Positions 1-8,200 of a DNA stretch of 64,000 nt are shown here, one piece after another; the first letter of the stretch is position 1; each line of letters starts with the position of its first letter. Below the pieces are notes generated by a model. That model was not told where the DNA came from. It was given only the letters and a program-made list of their open reading frames with translations, and did not search any database. Source of the stretch: Propionimicrobium sp. PCR01-08-3 (GTDB lineage: Bacteria > Actinomycetota > Actinomycetes > Propionibacteriales > Propionibacteriaceae); NCBI RefSeq assembly GCF_030286045.1, contig NZ_CP127390.1:744001-808000 (forward strand). Direction: 5' to 3'. A program made the translations under genes and the position numbers.

Positions 1-1
1 A

Positions 2-1489
2 ATGAAAGAGCAATTAGAGCGAGCCGAGAAGGGCGTCGCAGAACAGCTCAAGGCCCGAAATGATCGCTGGTATCCGACCTTCCATATCGCGGGAAAGGCC
101 GGCTGGATCAACGATCCGAATGGATTGTGTTATTTCCGCGGCCGCTATCAGGTGTATTTTCAGCACCACCCTTACAGTGCCGAATGGGGACCGATGCATT
201 GGGGGCATGTGTCCTCCGCGGATATGGTGACCTGGCGGCGTGAGCCGATAGCGATGGCTCCGTCGATCGAAGCCGATCGCGATGGGGTCTTCTCGGGCTC
301 CGCAGTGGTTTCCGATCAGGGTCAGCTGGTGGCCTATTACACGGGGCACCGCTGGCGCAACGGGGTGAACGAGGACGAGGGCAACCTGCAGGTGCAGTGC
401 ATGGCGACCTCGGACGACGGCATCACCTTTGACAAGAAGGGCGTTGTTGTCGAGGGCCCGCCCGATTTGCTGCATTTCCGCGATCCCAAGGTTTGGCGGA
501 TGGGGGATACCTGGTACATGGTTTTCGGGGCGTGTTCTGCCGAAAATCGCGGTCAGGTGTGGCTGTATACCTCGAAAGACATGAATAATTGGGAATTCGA
601 CCGCATTATCTTCGAAGATCCCGACCCTCATGCGTACATGCTCGAATGCCCCGACATGTTCCCGCTCGGCGACAAATGGGCCATCACCTATTGTCCGATG
701 GGGCCTGTACCCGACGGATATGTGGCACGTAACGGTCATAACGCGGGTTATGTGGTGGGCAATTGGAAACCGGGCGAAGTGTTCGAGCAGATCACCGACT
801 ATCGCCTGATCGATTGGGGCCACCAGTTCTACGCGCCACAATCGTTCGAGGCGCCCGACGGCAGGCGTATCGAATACGGTTGGCTGGGATCATTCACCGT
901 CCCGATCGCCACTCAAGAAGCCGATCATTGGTGCGGCCAATTCACCGTGCCCCGCGAATTGGGCCTGGACGGTAACAACCATCTGCGCAGCTATCCGATC
1001 AAAGAGGTCGAGCAACTTCGCACAGGCACCGTCGATTTTGGAAGTTTTGAGTTGGGGGTCAATGAAGACAAGTTGCTGACCGAGGACGACGGGGGCGCGT
1101 CCGAGATCGAACTCGAGGTCGACCTGGCGGCTTCGTCCGCGGAGCGGTTCGGGCTGAGGGTACACGCCACGCAAGATGGTGGACACACCTATGTCGCCTA
1201 CGACGATCAGGCGGGCCGTGTCGATCTCGATCGCAGGCTCACCGGCAACGGAGACCGCGGCTACCGCTCGGCACCGTACGACGGCAGCGACAAGCTGAAA
1301 CTGCGTGTGCTGATCGATCGAGGCTCCGTCGAGGTTTTCATCAACGACGGCACCGAGACGATAACTTCCTTCAGCTTCCCCGGCGAAGGGCCGAGAGGCA
1401 TCGTGCTCTGCTCGGAGTCGGGCACCGTTCAGGTGACGAGCCTGAAGCTGCACAGCATCAAGACGATCTGGGAGTCGCCCGATCGTTAA
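2..1489 (+). CDS. GH32 beta-fructosidase (sucrose/fructan hydrolase)
   Basis: Glycoside hydrolase family 32 enzyme that cleaves beta-fructosyl linkages of sucrose, sucrose-6-phosphate or short fructans. The five-bladed propeller signatures are visible: WINDPNG near residue 35 with nucleophile Asp38, FRDP at 159-162 (transition-state Asp161) and ECPDMF with acid/base Glu215. A C-terminal beta-sandwich follows (about 350-495), including the SVEVFINDG motif typical of the family. No signal peptide is visible, so it is probably cytoplasmic and may act on an imported, perhaps phosphorylated, sugar. The length (495 aa) is normal. The ATG lies at base 2 of the window, so the true start and any upstream operon partner cannot be judged. 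Substrate preference is not decidable from sequence. Confidence 0.9.
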   Translation: MKEQLERAEKGVAEQLKARNDRWYPTFHIAGKAGWINDPNGLCYFRGRYQVYFQHHPYSAEWGPMHWGHVSSADMVTWRREPIAMAPSIEADRDGVFSGSAVVSDQGQLVAYYTGHRWRNGVNEDEGNLQVQCMATSDDGITFDKKGVVVEGPPDLLHFRDPKVWRMGDTWYMVFGACSAENRGQVWLYTSKDMNNWEFDRIIFEDPDPHAYMLECPDMFPLGDKWAITYCPMGPVPDGYVARNGHNAGYVVGNWKPGEVFEQITDYRLIDWGHQFYAPQSFEAPDGRRIEYGWLGSFTVPIATQEADHWCGQFTVPRELGLDGNNHLRSYPIKEVEQLRTGTVDFGSFELGVNEDKLLTEDDGGASEIELEVDLAASSAERFGLRVHATQDGGHTYVAYDDQAGRVDLDRRLTGNGDRGYRSAPYDGSDKLKLRVLIDRGSVEVFINDGTETITSFSFPGEGPRGIVLCSESGTVQVTSLKLHSIKTIWESPDR

Positions 1490-1623
1490 GACTCGACTGT
1501 CTGGTGAAGGCGCTTGCCGCGCAGCCGCACTTCGGCAAGGCATCATCGGCGTCTGACCCCATGTCGGGCGCCGCCGCGAAGGCGGGAGGGTGGCCCATGG
1601 CCGATGAGCCTGGAGAAAGAATT

Positions 1624-1656
1624 GCCGCCGCAGTCATTCCCTCAGACTGCGGCGGC
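1624..1656. terminator. Hairpin between convergent GH32 and orn genes
   Basis: A perfect 11-bp inverted repeat (GCCGCCGCAGT / ACTGCGGCGGC) with an 11-nt loop lies between two convergent genes. There is no long T-run; a short CTTTGTT follows on the plus side. It probably serves as a bidirectional terminator or 3' end-protecting hairpin. Confidence 0.6.
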
Positions 1657-1773
1657 ATCGCTTTGTTCAAGCACCGGTGCGATCATGGCCCGAATGTTTT
1701 CCCTCCTCGCAGCGAGATCGCCGCGAGGCAGCCGACACGACCGGCCAGCGCAGCCTCGGCGTCCGGAAAGCCC

Positions 1774-2388
1774 TCAGGCTTTGGCGGCAAACCCGGTCAG
1801 CTCGCCTTGGTGTTTGGCCGCGATGGCCTTGAGCTCGGTGGACGACGGCCCCGGCTCGGGCACGAAGACCGCCTCACGGTAATACTTCAGCTCTTCGATC
1901 GACTCCTGAATGTCGGCGAGCGCACGATGGTTGCCGTTCTTCTCAGGTGCCTGATAGCAGACCTTCGGGTACCAGCGTCGGGCCAGTTCCTTGATGCTCG
2001 AGACGTCCACATTGCGGTAGTGCAGGTGGCCTTCGAGTTCTGGCATGTCGCGGGCCAGGAAAGTGCGGTCGGTGCCGACCGTGTTGCCGGCCAGCGGTGC
2101 CTTGCGCGCCTCGGGTGCGTAGGTCTTGATGTAGTCGAGCAGTTGAGCCTCGGCATCGGCCATGCTCAACGTTGCGGTCTCCAGTTCGTCCAACAGACCG
2201 GATTCGGTGTGCATCTTCAGTACGAAGTCACCCATCTGGGCCAACGCCTGTTTGGACGGCGGGATCAGCAGATCCAGGCCCTCGCCTTGCACATTGAGTT
2301 CACCGTCGGTCACCAGCGCCGCGACCTCGATCAGCGCGTCGGTCGCCAGGTTGAGCCCGGTCATTTCACAATCGATCCATACCAGCAT
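1774..2388 (-). CDS. orn: Oligoribonuclease
   Basis: DEDDh 3'-5' exoribonuclease that degrades di- to pentanucleotides, including pGpG, at the end of mRNA decay. ExoI motif WIDCEMTGL is at the very N-terminus (DxE). The ExoIII motif HRALADI, with the catalytic His and Asp, lies near residue 155, followed by the conserved ESIEELKYYR. From the ATG at 2388 the protein is 204 aa, the normal family length; a GTG three codons upstream (2397) is an alternative. The open frame continues further upstream, but that extension would read antisense through the tRNA-Arg gene, so it is rejected. The gene is convergent with the GH32 gene and separated from it by a hairpin. Confidence 0.95.
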   Translation of the reverse strand: MLVWIDCEMTGLNLATDALIEVAALVTDGELNVQGEGLDLLIPPSKQALAQMGDFVLKMHTESGLLDELETATLSMADAEAQLLDYIKTYAPEARKAPLAGNTVGTDRTFLARDMPELEGHLHYRNVDVSSIKELARRWYPKVCYQAPEKNGNHRALADIQESIEELKYYREAVFVPEPGPSSTELKAIAAKHQGELTGFAAKA

Positions 2389-2433
2389 GTCCTTCACGTG
2401 CCCAAGGTTATGCCATCCCGCTAGAATGTCGGT

Positions 2434-2506
2434 GCCTCCGTAGCTCAGTGGATAGAGCATCCGCCTTCTAAGCGGCTGGCCGTGGGTTCGATCCCCACCG
2501 GAGGCG
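2434..2506 (+). tRNA. tRNA-Arg(TCT)
   Basis: A 73-nt cloverleaf can be folded by eye. The acceptor stem is GCCTCCG/CGGAGGC (2434-2440 with 2499-2505) with discriminator G2506. The D stem is GCTC/GAGC, the anticodon loop CTTCTAA has anticodon TCT at 2467-2469, and the T arm is GTGGG TTCGATC CCCAC. CCA is not encoded. It reads AGA arginine codons, which are rare in high-GC genomes. Confidence 0.95.
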
Positions 2507-2648
2507 CCTTTGGATTGATTACGCGATGGGTTCAGCGCGCTCGTCCCTGATTTGTGATCCACAACGTCGGGATCGGGACTTGGCCCGACTCACCGGAGCG
2601 GTGTCCATAACCGGAGGCTCTGCGCCGAGCCGCGATAGTCTTGCGGAC

Positions 2649-4205
2649 ATGACTGCTGACGCCAACACGTGGCGGCCCCCGGCCTCCACGACTCCCGTGC
2701 GGGTTACCGGACGCGGCGCTGCTACGGTGGTCAGCCACTCTCCCGATGGCCGAGGCCAAGCCAGTTTCGACGACAAACCGGCGCAGTATCGCAGGCGCAA
2801 CAACGGCCTCGCGGCCCACAAGAACCCGGCGCTCAAGTGGAACCAGCGGATCGTCCGCAACCCCTATATGTGGATCACGCTCGCGATGACGCTCGTCTAC
2901 GCTGCGCTGCTTTTCACCGTCTACCGCACCATCGGCGATTCACTGATCGAAGAAGTGGCCGCGGTCACCCAGGAGGCAACCGGCACCCCGACCGTGCTTG
3001 TCTGGGGCCAGATCAACGAGGCCTACCTCAAGGTCGTCCCCTATGCGGCGATCACCCTGGGTGTCTGGGTCGTGCTGCTGATCTTTCTCGACAGACTGCG
3101 CCCGACCACCTGGTCGATGAAATGGCTGGCGCTCGGCTGGGGCGCGTGCGCCGCGGTGTTCATCTCGTTGCAGATCAACACCTGGGCCGGCGAATTGATG
3201 AAGGCCGAAGGTCCGGTCGATCCCTCTCAGGGCGCACGGGCCGCGATCTTCTCGGCACCATTCGTCGAAGAGGCCGCCAAGGCCACCGTCTTGTTCTTCA
3301 TCGCCATCGCGATGCGCCGACGCATCGTCGGCGTTCACCAGGCCCTCACCCTCGCGTCCTTGTCGGCCGCGGGTTTCGCCTTCACCGAGAACGTCGTCTA
3401 CTACATCCGCAGCTATATGTATGCGGTCACCATCTACGGCACCGACGCCGATACCGAATTGCACAGCCTGTTCATGCTGCGCGGCGTCGCGCTGTCATTC
3501 GGGCACCTGCTGTTCACCTCGATGACCGCGCTCGGACTGATCATTGCGTTGGTCAATCGCAGCAAGATCGTCCGTGTGCTCGCACCGGTCGCAGGCTATC
3601 TGTGCGCCGCATTCGGTCACATGCTGTTCAACGGCTTCGCCTCGCTGTCGTCCAGCACCCTCATCATGATCATCGCCGGCTGGGCGGTGGTGCTTGTGCT
3701 GGTCGTTTACACGGTCTTCCGCTATGTGCACCAGACGCGCAATATCAAGGAGCGGCTCACCGAGATGGTGCAGCTCGGCTGGCTGCACCCGGACGATCCG
3801 GTCGAGATGAGCAGGATCTTCGGACGCTGGCGGATGGCACTCAGCGCCTTCCTACGCGGCCCGCGGGTCGTCCGGGCGACCCTGAAGCTGCAACGCGACC
3901 TCACCGAACTGGCCTACCTGCGTGACTCCGAGATGCGCGGCATCGTCGACGCCATGGCCGTCGAACGCGAACGCGATCTCGTCCTGGACGCAGAAGTGGC
4001 CAGGGTGTGGTCGATCGACCATGCCCGCGGTGTGCCATTCATTCCTCCGGAATGGGGCGAGGCCAGGCGCAGACTCGTGCGAAAGATCAAGGACTACCGC
4101 AGCGATCGGCGCGCCCGCAAGCATCCGGAGCAGCAGCCCTGGGCCCCGCCCGCCGGCGTCCCGGTCGCCAGTGCCCCGCAAGGCTGGACGCCGCCTGCCC
4201 GCTGA
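2649..4205 (+). CDS. PrsW-family intramembrane protease homologue with C-terminal cytoplasmic domain
   Basis: Polytopic membrane protein of the PrsW/CAAX-protease superfamily; the Bacillus prototype carries out site-1 cleavage of an anti-sigma factor. Diagnostic residues are visible: EEAAK (EExxK) near residue 206, FTENVVYY near 243, and two GH motifs in later helices (GHLLFTS, GHMLFNG). There are about seven to eight hydrophobic segments between residues 75 and 370. A hydrophilic, Arg-rich tail of roughly 140 aa follows and is not part of the core protease. Start: the frame is open from 2526, but the ATG at 2649 leaves a more normal N-terminus and clears the tRNA by about 140 nt. The substrate is unknown; no anti-sigma factor gene is adjacent. 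Confidence 0.8.
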   Translation: MTADANTWRPPASTTPVRVTGRGAATVVSHSPDGRGQASFDDKPAQYRRRNNGLAAHKNPALKWNQRIVRNPYMWITLAMTLVYAALLFTVYRTIGDSLIEEVAAVTQEATGTPTVLVWGQINEAYLKVVPYAAITLGVWVVLLIFLDRLRPTTWSMKWLALGWGACAAVFISLQINTWAGELMKAEGPVDPSQGARAAIFSAPFVEEAAKATVLFFIAIAMRRRIVGVHQALTLASLSAAGFAFTENVVYYIRSYMYAVTIYGTDADTELHSLFMLRGVALSFGHLLFTSMTALGLIIALVNRSKIVRVLAPVAGYLCAAFGHMLFNGFASLSSSTLIMIIAGWAVVLVLVVYTVFRYVHQTRNIKERLTEMVQLGWLHPDDPVEMSRIFGRWRMALSAFLRGPRVVRATLKLQRDLTELAYLRDSEMRGIVDAMAVERERDLVLDAEVARVWSIDHARGVPFIPPEWGEARRRLVRKIKDYRSDRRARKHPEQQPWAPPAGVPVASAPQGWTPPAR

Positions 4206-4511
4206 ACGCCTGGTCATCCGGCCTCGAATGAATCCGTTGGCTGCAGGTCGCGGCGGCCGTCGCCGGATACCGATCGTGAGGGTGTGGACCCGAGTTCAAG
4301 CGGGTCTTGTGGTTCGTGCCCGAGCCCAATGGGTGCGCATGTGATCTGGCTGCGTCGTGGATGCTCTGGTGCGAAGCTGATTTGGGCTAGATTTCTGTGT
4401 CAGGTAGACATCGGTGGCCACAGACGACGAGTCGGGCCGGTGACGGTAGGCCCATCACGAACTGTGGCGCGAGGAACGGGCACATTGGGCGAGGACGTTA
4501 GGAGCGTATCC
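4206..4511. other. Gene-free stretch before GTPase pair
   Basis: No convincing coding frame is seen. It presumably holds the promoter of the GTPase operon. A TAGATT hexamer near 4388 could be a -10 element, but no good -35 was seen. An SD-like TAGGAG lies just before the chosen start at 4512. Confidence 0.4.
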
Positions 4512-6374
4512 ATGGGTTTGGCCGAATCGCTGACATCGTTACGGTCAGCATTGGCCGAGGCGCATTTCCCCTTGGCGTTACCCGACCGCTCGGCCGCCCA
4601 GCAGATCGTCCGGCAGATCAACGGACAACTCGACGACTATGTGCTACCCAGGCTGGTCAACCTCGAGGCGCCTTTGCTGGCGGTGGTCGGTGGGTCGACC
4701 GGTGCAGGCAAGTCGACCTTGGTCAACTCCCTGATCGGACGCGTCGTGTCCAAGCCCGGGGTGATTCGTCCGACCACCCGATCTCCGGTCCTCGTTCACA
4801 ATCCGGCCGACGCCCACTGGTTCGCGGACGACCGCGTGCTGCCCGGGCTGATCCGATCCAAGGTCTCCAGCGAGGATCAGCGCTCGTTGCAGCTGGTCGC
4901 CGAATCGACGCTGCCGCAGGGCCTGGCGATCTTGGACGCCCCGGATATCGACTCGATCGTCGAAGAGAACCGGCTGTTGGCGACTCAACTCCTGGATGCG
5001 GCGGATCTTTGGCTTTTCATCACCTCGGCCGCCCGCTATGCCGATGCCGTGCCGTGGGAGTTCTTGCACACGGCGGCATCGCGGGGAGCGGCCTTGGCCG
5101 TGGTGCTCGACCGGGTGCCGCCCGCGGCCATGAGCGTGGTGCCCAGCGATCTCGGCCGGATGATGACCGACAACGGGCTGGCCGATGCACCGCTGTTCGC
5201 GGTGCCCGAAACCATTGTCGATGATCTCGGCCTGCTTCCGGACGCAGCAGTCGCGCCGGTTCGCGGCTACCTCGCCACCCTCGCAGCCGACAAGGACGCC
5301 CGCCAGCACATCGTGCAGCGCACCTTGGACGGTGCCATCGCGTCCATGACCGGTCGGGCACCCGAGGTGGCCGGCGCCTTGGACAGCCAACGCGAAGTTG
5401 CCGAGCAACTCGCCGGCGACGCGCAGAAGGCGTTCGCCGAGGCTGCTCGGTCGGTTGCGGTGCAGTCGGCGGACGGCACGCTGCTGCGCGGTGAAGTGCT
5501 CTCACGCTGGCATGACTATGTCGGCACCGGTGACCTGATGCGCGGTCTCGACCGCGGAGTTGGCCGCGTCCGTGACCGGATCGCCGGCTTCTTCAAGGGC
5601 AATTCGCAGCGTGCCGAGCAGGTCGGGGTGGCGGCCGGAAGCGGTTTGGAAGCGCTGATCATCGGGGAGGTCGCCGCCGCGGTCGAGCGCGCCGTGGTGG
5701 CGTGGAAATCGAACCCTGCCGGGCGGGAACTGGTCGTCCGATACCCGGAACTGGGACGCTCCAGCGACGATCTGGGCGCCGGGGCGTCCCGGGCGATCCG
5801 CGACTGGCAGGCCGATGTGCTCAACCTGGTGGCCGACGAAGGCAAGGGAAAACGCACCTCGGCCCGCGTCGCCGCGCTCAGCGTCAACGGTGTCGGTGCG
5901 GCATTGATGCTCGTCATCTTCGTCAGCACGGGCGGACTGACCGGCGCCGAGGGCGGAGTAGCGGTCGGCACCACCGTGCTCGCTCAACGGCTGCTCGAAT
6001 CGGTCTTCGGTGACGAAGCCGTGCGCAAGCTGGCGAAGACCGCGAAGGAAGAACTCGACGCGCGAGTGGAAGGCCTGATGGCAGGCGAATTGGTGCGGTT
6101 CACCCGGGTCATCGACGAATTGGGCGTCGGTCCCGACGATGCCGAGGCGGTGCGGCAGGCCGTGCTCTCCGTCGAGAAGGCACGCACCGGGGGAGCGTCC
6201 TTGCCGAAGGGCGCATCGATGCGTCCCGACGAGATCGAGGCGCCGGGGCAACCGGCGGCATTGCCGCGGAGCGCAGGCCGCTCGCCGGTTGAACTGGAGC
6301 AGCTACCCGCAGATAGTGGAGAGATCGTCGACGCAGAACTTGTGCCCGACGAGAAGGAGGGCGGTGAACAGTGA
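4512..6374 (+). CDS. Dynamin-like GTPase, first of a pair
   Basis: Large GTPase of the bacterial dynamin-like/YfjP type, 620 aa. The P-loop GGSTGAGKS is near residues 60-68, followed by a switch region with RPTTRSPV. The G3 position reads LDAPDIDS instead of DxxG, and no clear NKxD-type G4 motif is visible (LDRVP stands near that place). A long helical middle region follows. Hydrophobic stretches near residues 455-500 (ALMLVIFVSTGGL) suggest membrane insertion, and the tail after about 560 is acidic and disordered. The ATG at 4512 has an SD (TAGGAG); the upstream open frame is rejected because it is low quality. It ends inside the start of the next GTPase, so the two are almost certainly made together. 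Actinobacterial paired dynamins (for example Streptomyces DynA/DynB, mycobacterial IniA/IniC) act on membranes. The role here is inferred. Confidence 0.75.
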   Translation: MGLAESLTSLRSALAEAHFPLALPDRSAAQQIVRQINGQLDDYVLPRLVNLEAPLLAVVGGSTGAGKSTLVNSLIGRVVSKPGVIRPTTRSPVLVHNPADAHWFADDRVLPGLIRSKVSSEDQRSLQLVAESTLPQGLAILDAPDIDSIVEENRLLATQLLDAADLWLFITSAARYADAVPWEFLHTAASRGAALAVVLDRVPPAAMSVVPSDLGRMMTDNGLADAPLFAVPETIVDDLGLLPDAAVAPVRGYLATLAADKDARQHIVQRTLDGAIASMTGRAPEVAGALDSQREVAEQLAGDAQKAFAEAARSVAVQSADGTLLRGEVLSRWHDYVGTGDLMRGLDRGVGRVRDRIAGFFKGNSQRAEQVGVAAGSGLEALIIGEVAAAVERAVVAWKSNPAGRELVVRYPELGRSSDDLGAGASRAIRDWQADVLNLVADEGKGKRTSARVAALSVNGVGAALMLVIFVSTGGLTGAEGGVAVGTTVLAQRLLESVFGDEAVRKLAKTAKEELDARVEGLMAGELVRFTRVIDELGVGPDDAEAVRQAVLSVEKARTGGASLPKGASMRPDEIEAPGQPAALPRSAGRSPVELEQLPADSGEIVDAELVPDEKEGGEQ

Positions 6375-8002
6375 TGGCCAGAGCAAAACATTCCGCCGAT
6401 TCACTCGCTGCCCGCATCCAGGCTCTGGACGAGGCCGCCGACCTCGCCGCCGGGCGCCTGAGCGCAGGCGCGGTGGAACAAGCCCGAGGAGTCACCCGCA
6501 AGGCCGATCGCAGACTTGCAATGGCCGGTGACAGCACGGTGATAGCGCTCGCCGGGGCGACCGGGTCGGGAAAGTCGAGTCTTTTCAATGCGATCTCGGG
6601 AACCAGGCTTGCCACCCCCGGCATGAAGCGTCCGACCACCAACAAATCGATGGCCGCCTACTGGGGGTCGAAGCTGCCTCAGGACCTGCTGGACTGGCTC
6701 GATGTGCCGCAACGGCATCTGGTGCAAGGCGACGATCCGGCGCTGGGCGGCTTGGTCTTGATGGACCTGCCCGACCACGATTCGTCGGTCACGTCTCATC
6801 GGGACGAGGCAGACCGGCTGGTCGAGCTCGTGGACATGTTGATCTGGGTGGTCGATCCGCAGAAGTATGCGGATGCCGCCTTGCACAACAACTATCTGCG
6901 TCCGTTGGCAGACCATGCCGACGTGATGATGGTCGTGCTGAATCAGGCCGACCGGCTGACTCCCGAACAGCTGCACGAGACCATGCGTGACTTGCGCGGG
7001 CTGCTCGACGCCGAGGGATTGTCGAAGACCCCGTGCGTGGCGGTGTCGGCGTTGACCGGCAGAGGCATCGAGAACCTGCGCAAGACGATTTCTGCGACGG
7101 TGCGCAGCAAGGCGTCGTCCGCGAACCGGCTGTCGTCCGACATCGCGAGCGCGGCCCGGAGGTTGAGCGCGGAATATGGCGACGCCAAGGTCGCCGCGAA
7201 AGTGCCGGACGCGAGAGCCCGCGAGCTGAACAAGTCGCTGGCCCAGGCCGCCGGGTCCCAGCTGGTCGGCGATGCCGTGGTGAAGTCGATGCGCCGCCGT
7301 GGCGGATTGGCAACGGGCTGGCCGGTTACCAAGTGGCTGAGCCGTTTTCGTCCGGACCCGTTGCGGATGCTGCACCTGGATGCCGGGCGCCACAAGAAGA
7401 GAGCCGCCGAGATCGAACCGGTCTCGGTGCCACACACCAGCCTGCCCACTGCCGGAGGCGTCCAGATTGCGCGGGCAGAAACGGCGTTGCGCGACCTGGC
7501 GTCCGCCGCCGGTGACGGTTTGCCTGAGGGATTCTCGGACGCGGTGCGCGAGGCGACCATTGCTCATAGAGCCGATCTGCCGGACGAACTCGACCGCGCG
7601 GTGGCCTCAGCCGACCTGGCCATGGATCGTGGCCAGGGCTGGTGGAAACTCGTGCAGGTGCTGCAGTGGATCATCTTCTTCGTCGCCGTGATCGGCGGCG
7701 GCTGGCTGCTGCTCGATATGGTGCTGGGCTATCTTCAGCTTCCGCGGATTCCGTCGGTCATGGTGGGCAAGATGGCTCTGCCGACATTGTTCTTGCTGGG
7801 CGGGCTGGTGCTCGGGCTGCTCGTGGGGCTGTTGTCGCGTGTCGGTGTCGAACTGGACGCCAGAGCCAAAGGTGCCCGCGCCGAACGCGTGCTGACCAGG
7901 GCAATCGTCAATGTGGTGGACCGGTTGGTGATCTCGCCGGTGGACGACGAGCTGGACCGCTTCAACCGGGGACGAAAGCTCGCCAAACGCGCCATCGGGT
8001 GA
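6374..8002 (+). CDS. Dynamin-like membrane GTPase, second of a pair
   Basis: Partner of the preceding GTPase. P-loop GATGSGKSS lies near residue 60, a switch region (RPTTNKS) follows, the G3-like motif is LMDLPDHDS (again Asp in place of the Gly of DxxG) and the G4-like motif is LNQADRLT. Two hydrophobic hairpin segments near residues 430-490 (WIIFFVAVIGGGWLLL and LFLLGGLVLGLLVGLL) would anchor the C-terminal part in the membrane. The tail is basic. A strong GAAGGAGG SD at about 6353-6360 serves either GTG 6371 or ATG 6374; both overlap the stop of the upstream gene, giving translational coupling. Like its partner it is likely a membrane-remodelling or membrane-stress protein. No direct functional evidence is available from sequence. 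Confidence 0.75.
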   Translation: MARAKHSADSLAARIQALDEAADLAAGRLSAGAVEQARGVTRKADRRLAMAGDSTVIALAGATGSGKSSLFNAISGTRLATPGMKRPTTNKSMAAYWGSKLPQDLLDWLDVPQRHLVQGDDPALGGLVLMDLPDHDSSVTSHRDEADRLVELVDMLIWVVDPQKYADAALHNNYLRPLADHADVMMVVLNQADRLTPEQLHETMRDLRGLLDAEGLSKTPCVAVSALTGRGIENLRKTISATVRSKASSANRLSSDIASAARRLSAEYGDAKVAAKVPDARARELNKSLAQAAGSQLVGDAVVKSMRRRGGLATGWPVTKWLSRFRPDPLRMLHLDAGRHKKRAAEIEPVSVPHTSLPTAGGVQIARAETALRDLASAAGDGLPEGFSDAVREATIAHRADLPDELDRAVASADLAMDRGQGWWKLVQVLQWIIFFVAVIGGGWLLLDMVLGYLQLPRIPSVMVGKMALPTLFLLGGLVLGLLVGLLSRVGVELDARAKGARAERVLTRAIVNVVDRLVISPVDDELDRFNRGRKLAKRAIG

Positions 8003-8021
8003 GACCGTGCTAGCGTGAGCC

Positions 8022-8108
8022 ACGCACGGGAGCCCGCAGCAGGGCTGAGAGGGAGGATAAGCCTCCGACCGTCGAACCTGATCTGGATAATGCCAGCGCA
8101 GGGAGGCG
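8022..8108 (+). ncRNA. TPP riboswitch (THI element)
   Basis: The conserved thi-box is present: an acceptor-like P1 start, then the CTGAGA core at 8045-8050, a variable GGGAGG...CCTCC arm, and the second conserved block GAACCTGATCTGGATAATGCC at about 8074-8094, closing with GCAGGGAG. Order and spacing match the aptamer that binds thiamine pyrophosphate. It sits 90-100 nt upstream of the kinase gene and is expected to switch off the whole 8.2-13.5 kb operon when TPP is plentiful. Confidence 0.95.
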
Positions 8109-8135
8109 ACCAAACAAATCCGTGCCTGAGATTGA

Positions 8136-8168
8136 GCGAATGACTGCGGGCGACCGCAGCCCATTCGC
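8136..8168 (+). promoter_or_regulatory. Hairpin between TPP aptamer and SD (likely expression platform)
   Basis: A compact stem-loop: GCGAATG / CATTCGC outer arms enclose CTGCGG / CCGCAG with a GCGA tetraloop, interrupted by a small internal loop. It lies between the aptamer and the SD (GGGGAGG, 8187-8193). There is no U-tract, so it is more likely an anti-SD/SD partition device or Rho-related element than an intrinsic terminator. Confidence 0.5.
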
Positions 8169-8200
8169 GCGATCTTGTGACCCGCAGGGGAGGCGCACTG

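Noticed and set aside
14-841. Long minus-strand frame opposite the GH32 gene
   Set aside because: Shadow of a strong GH32 coding sequence; no domain, and the plus strand carries conserved catalytic motifs.
2389-2562. N-terminal extension of orn across the tRNA
   Set aside because: Would translate the antisense of tRNA-Arg; the ExoI motif begins at the ATG at 2388.
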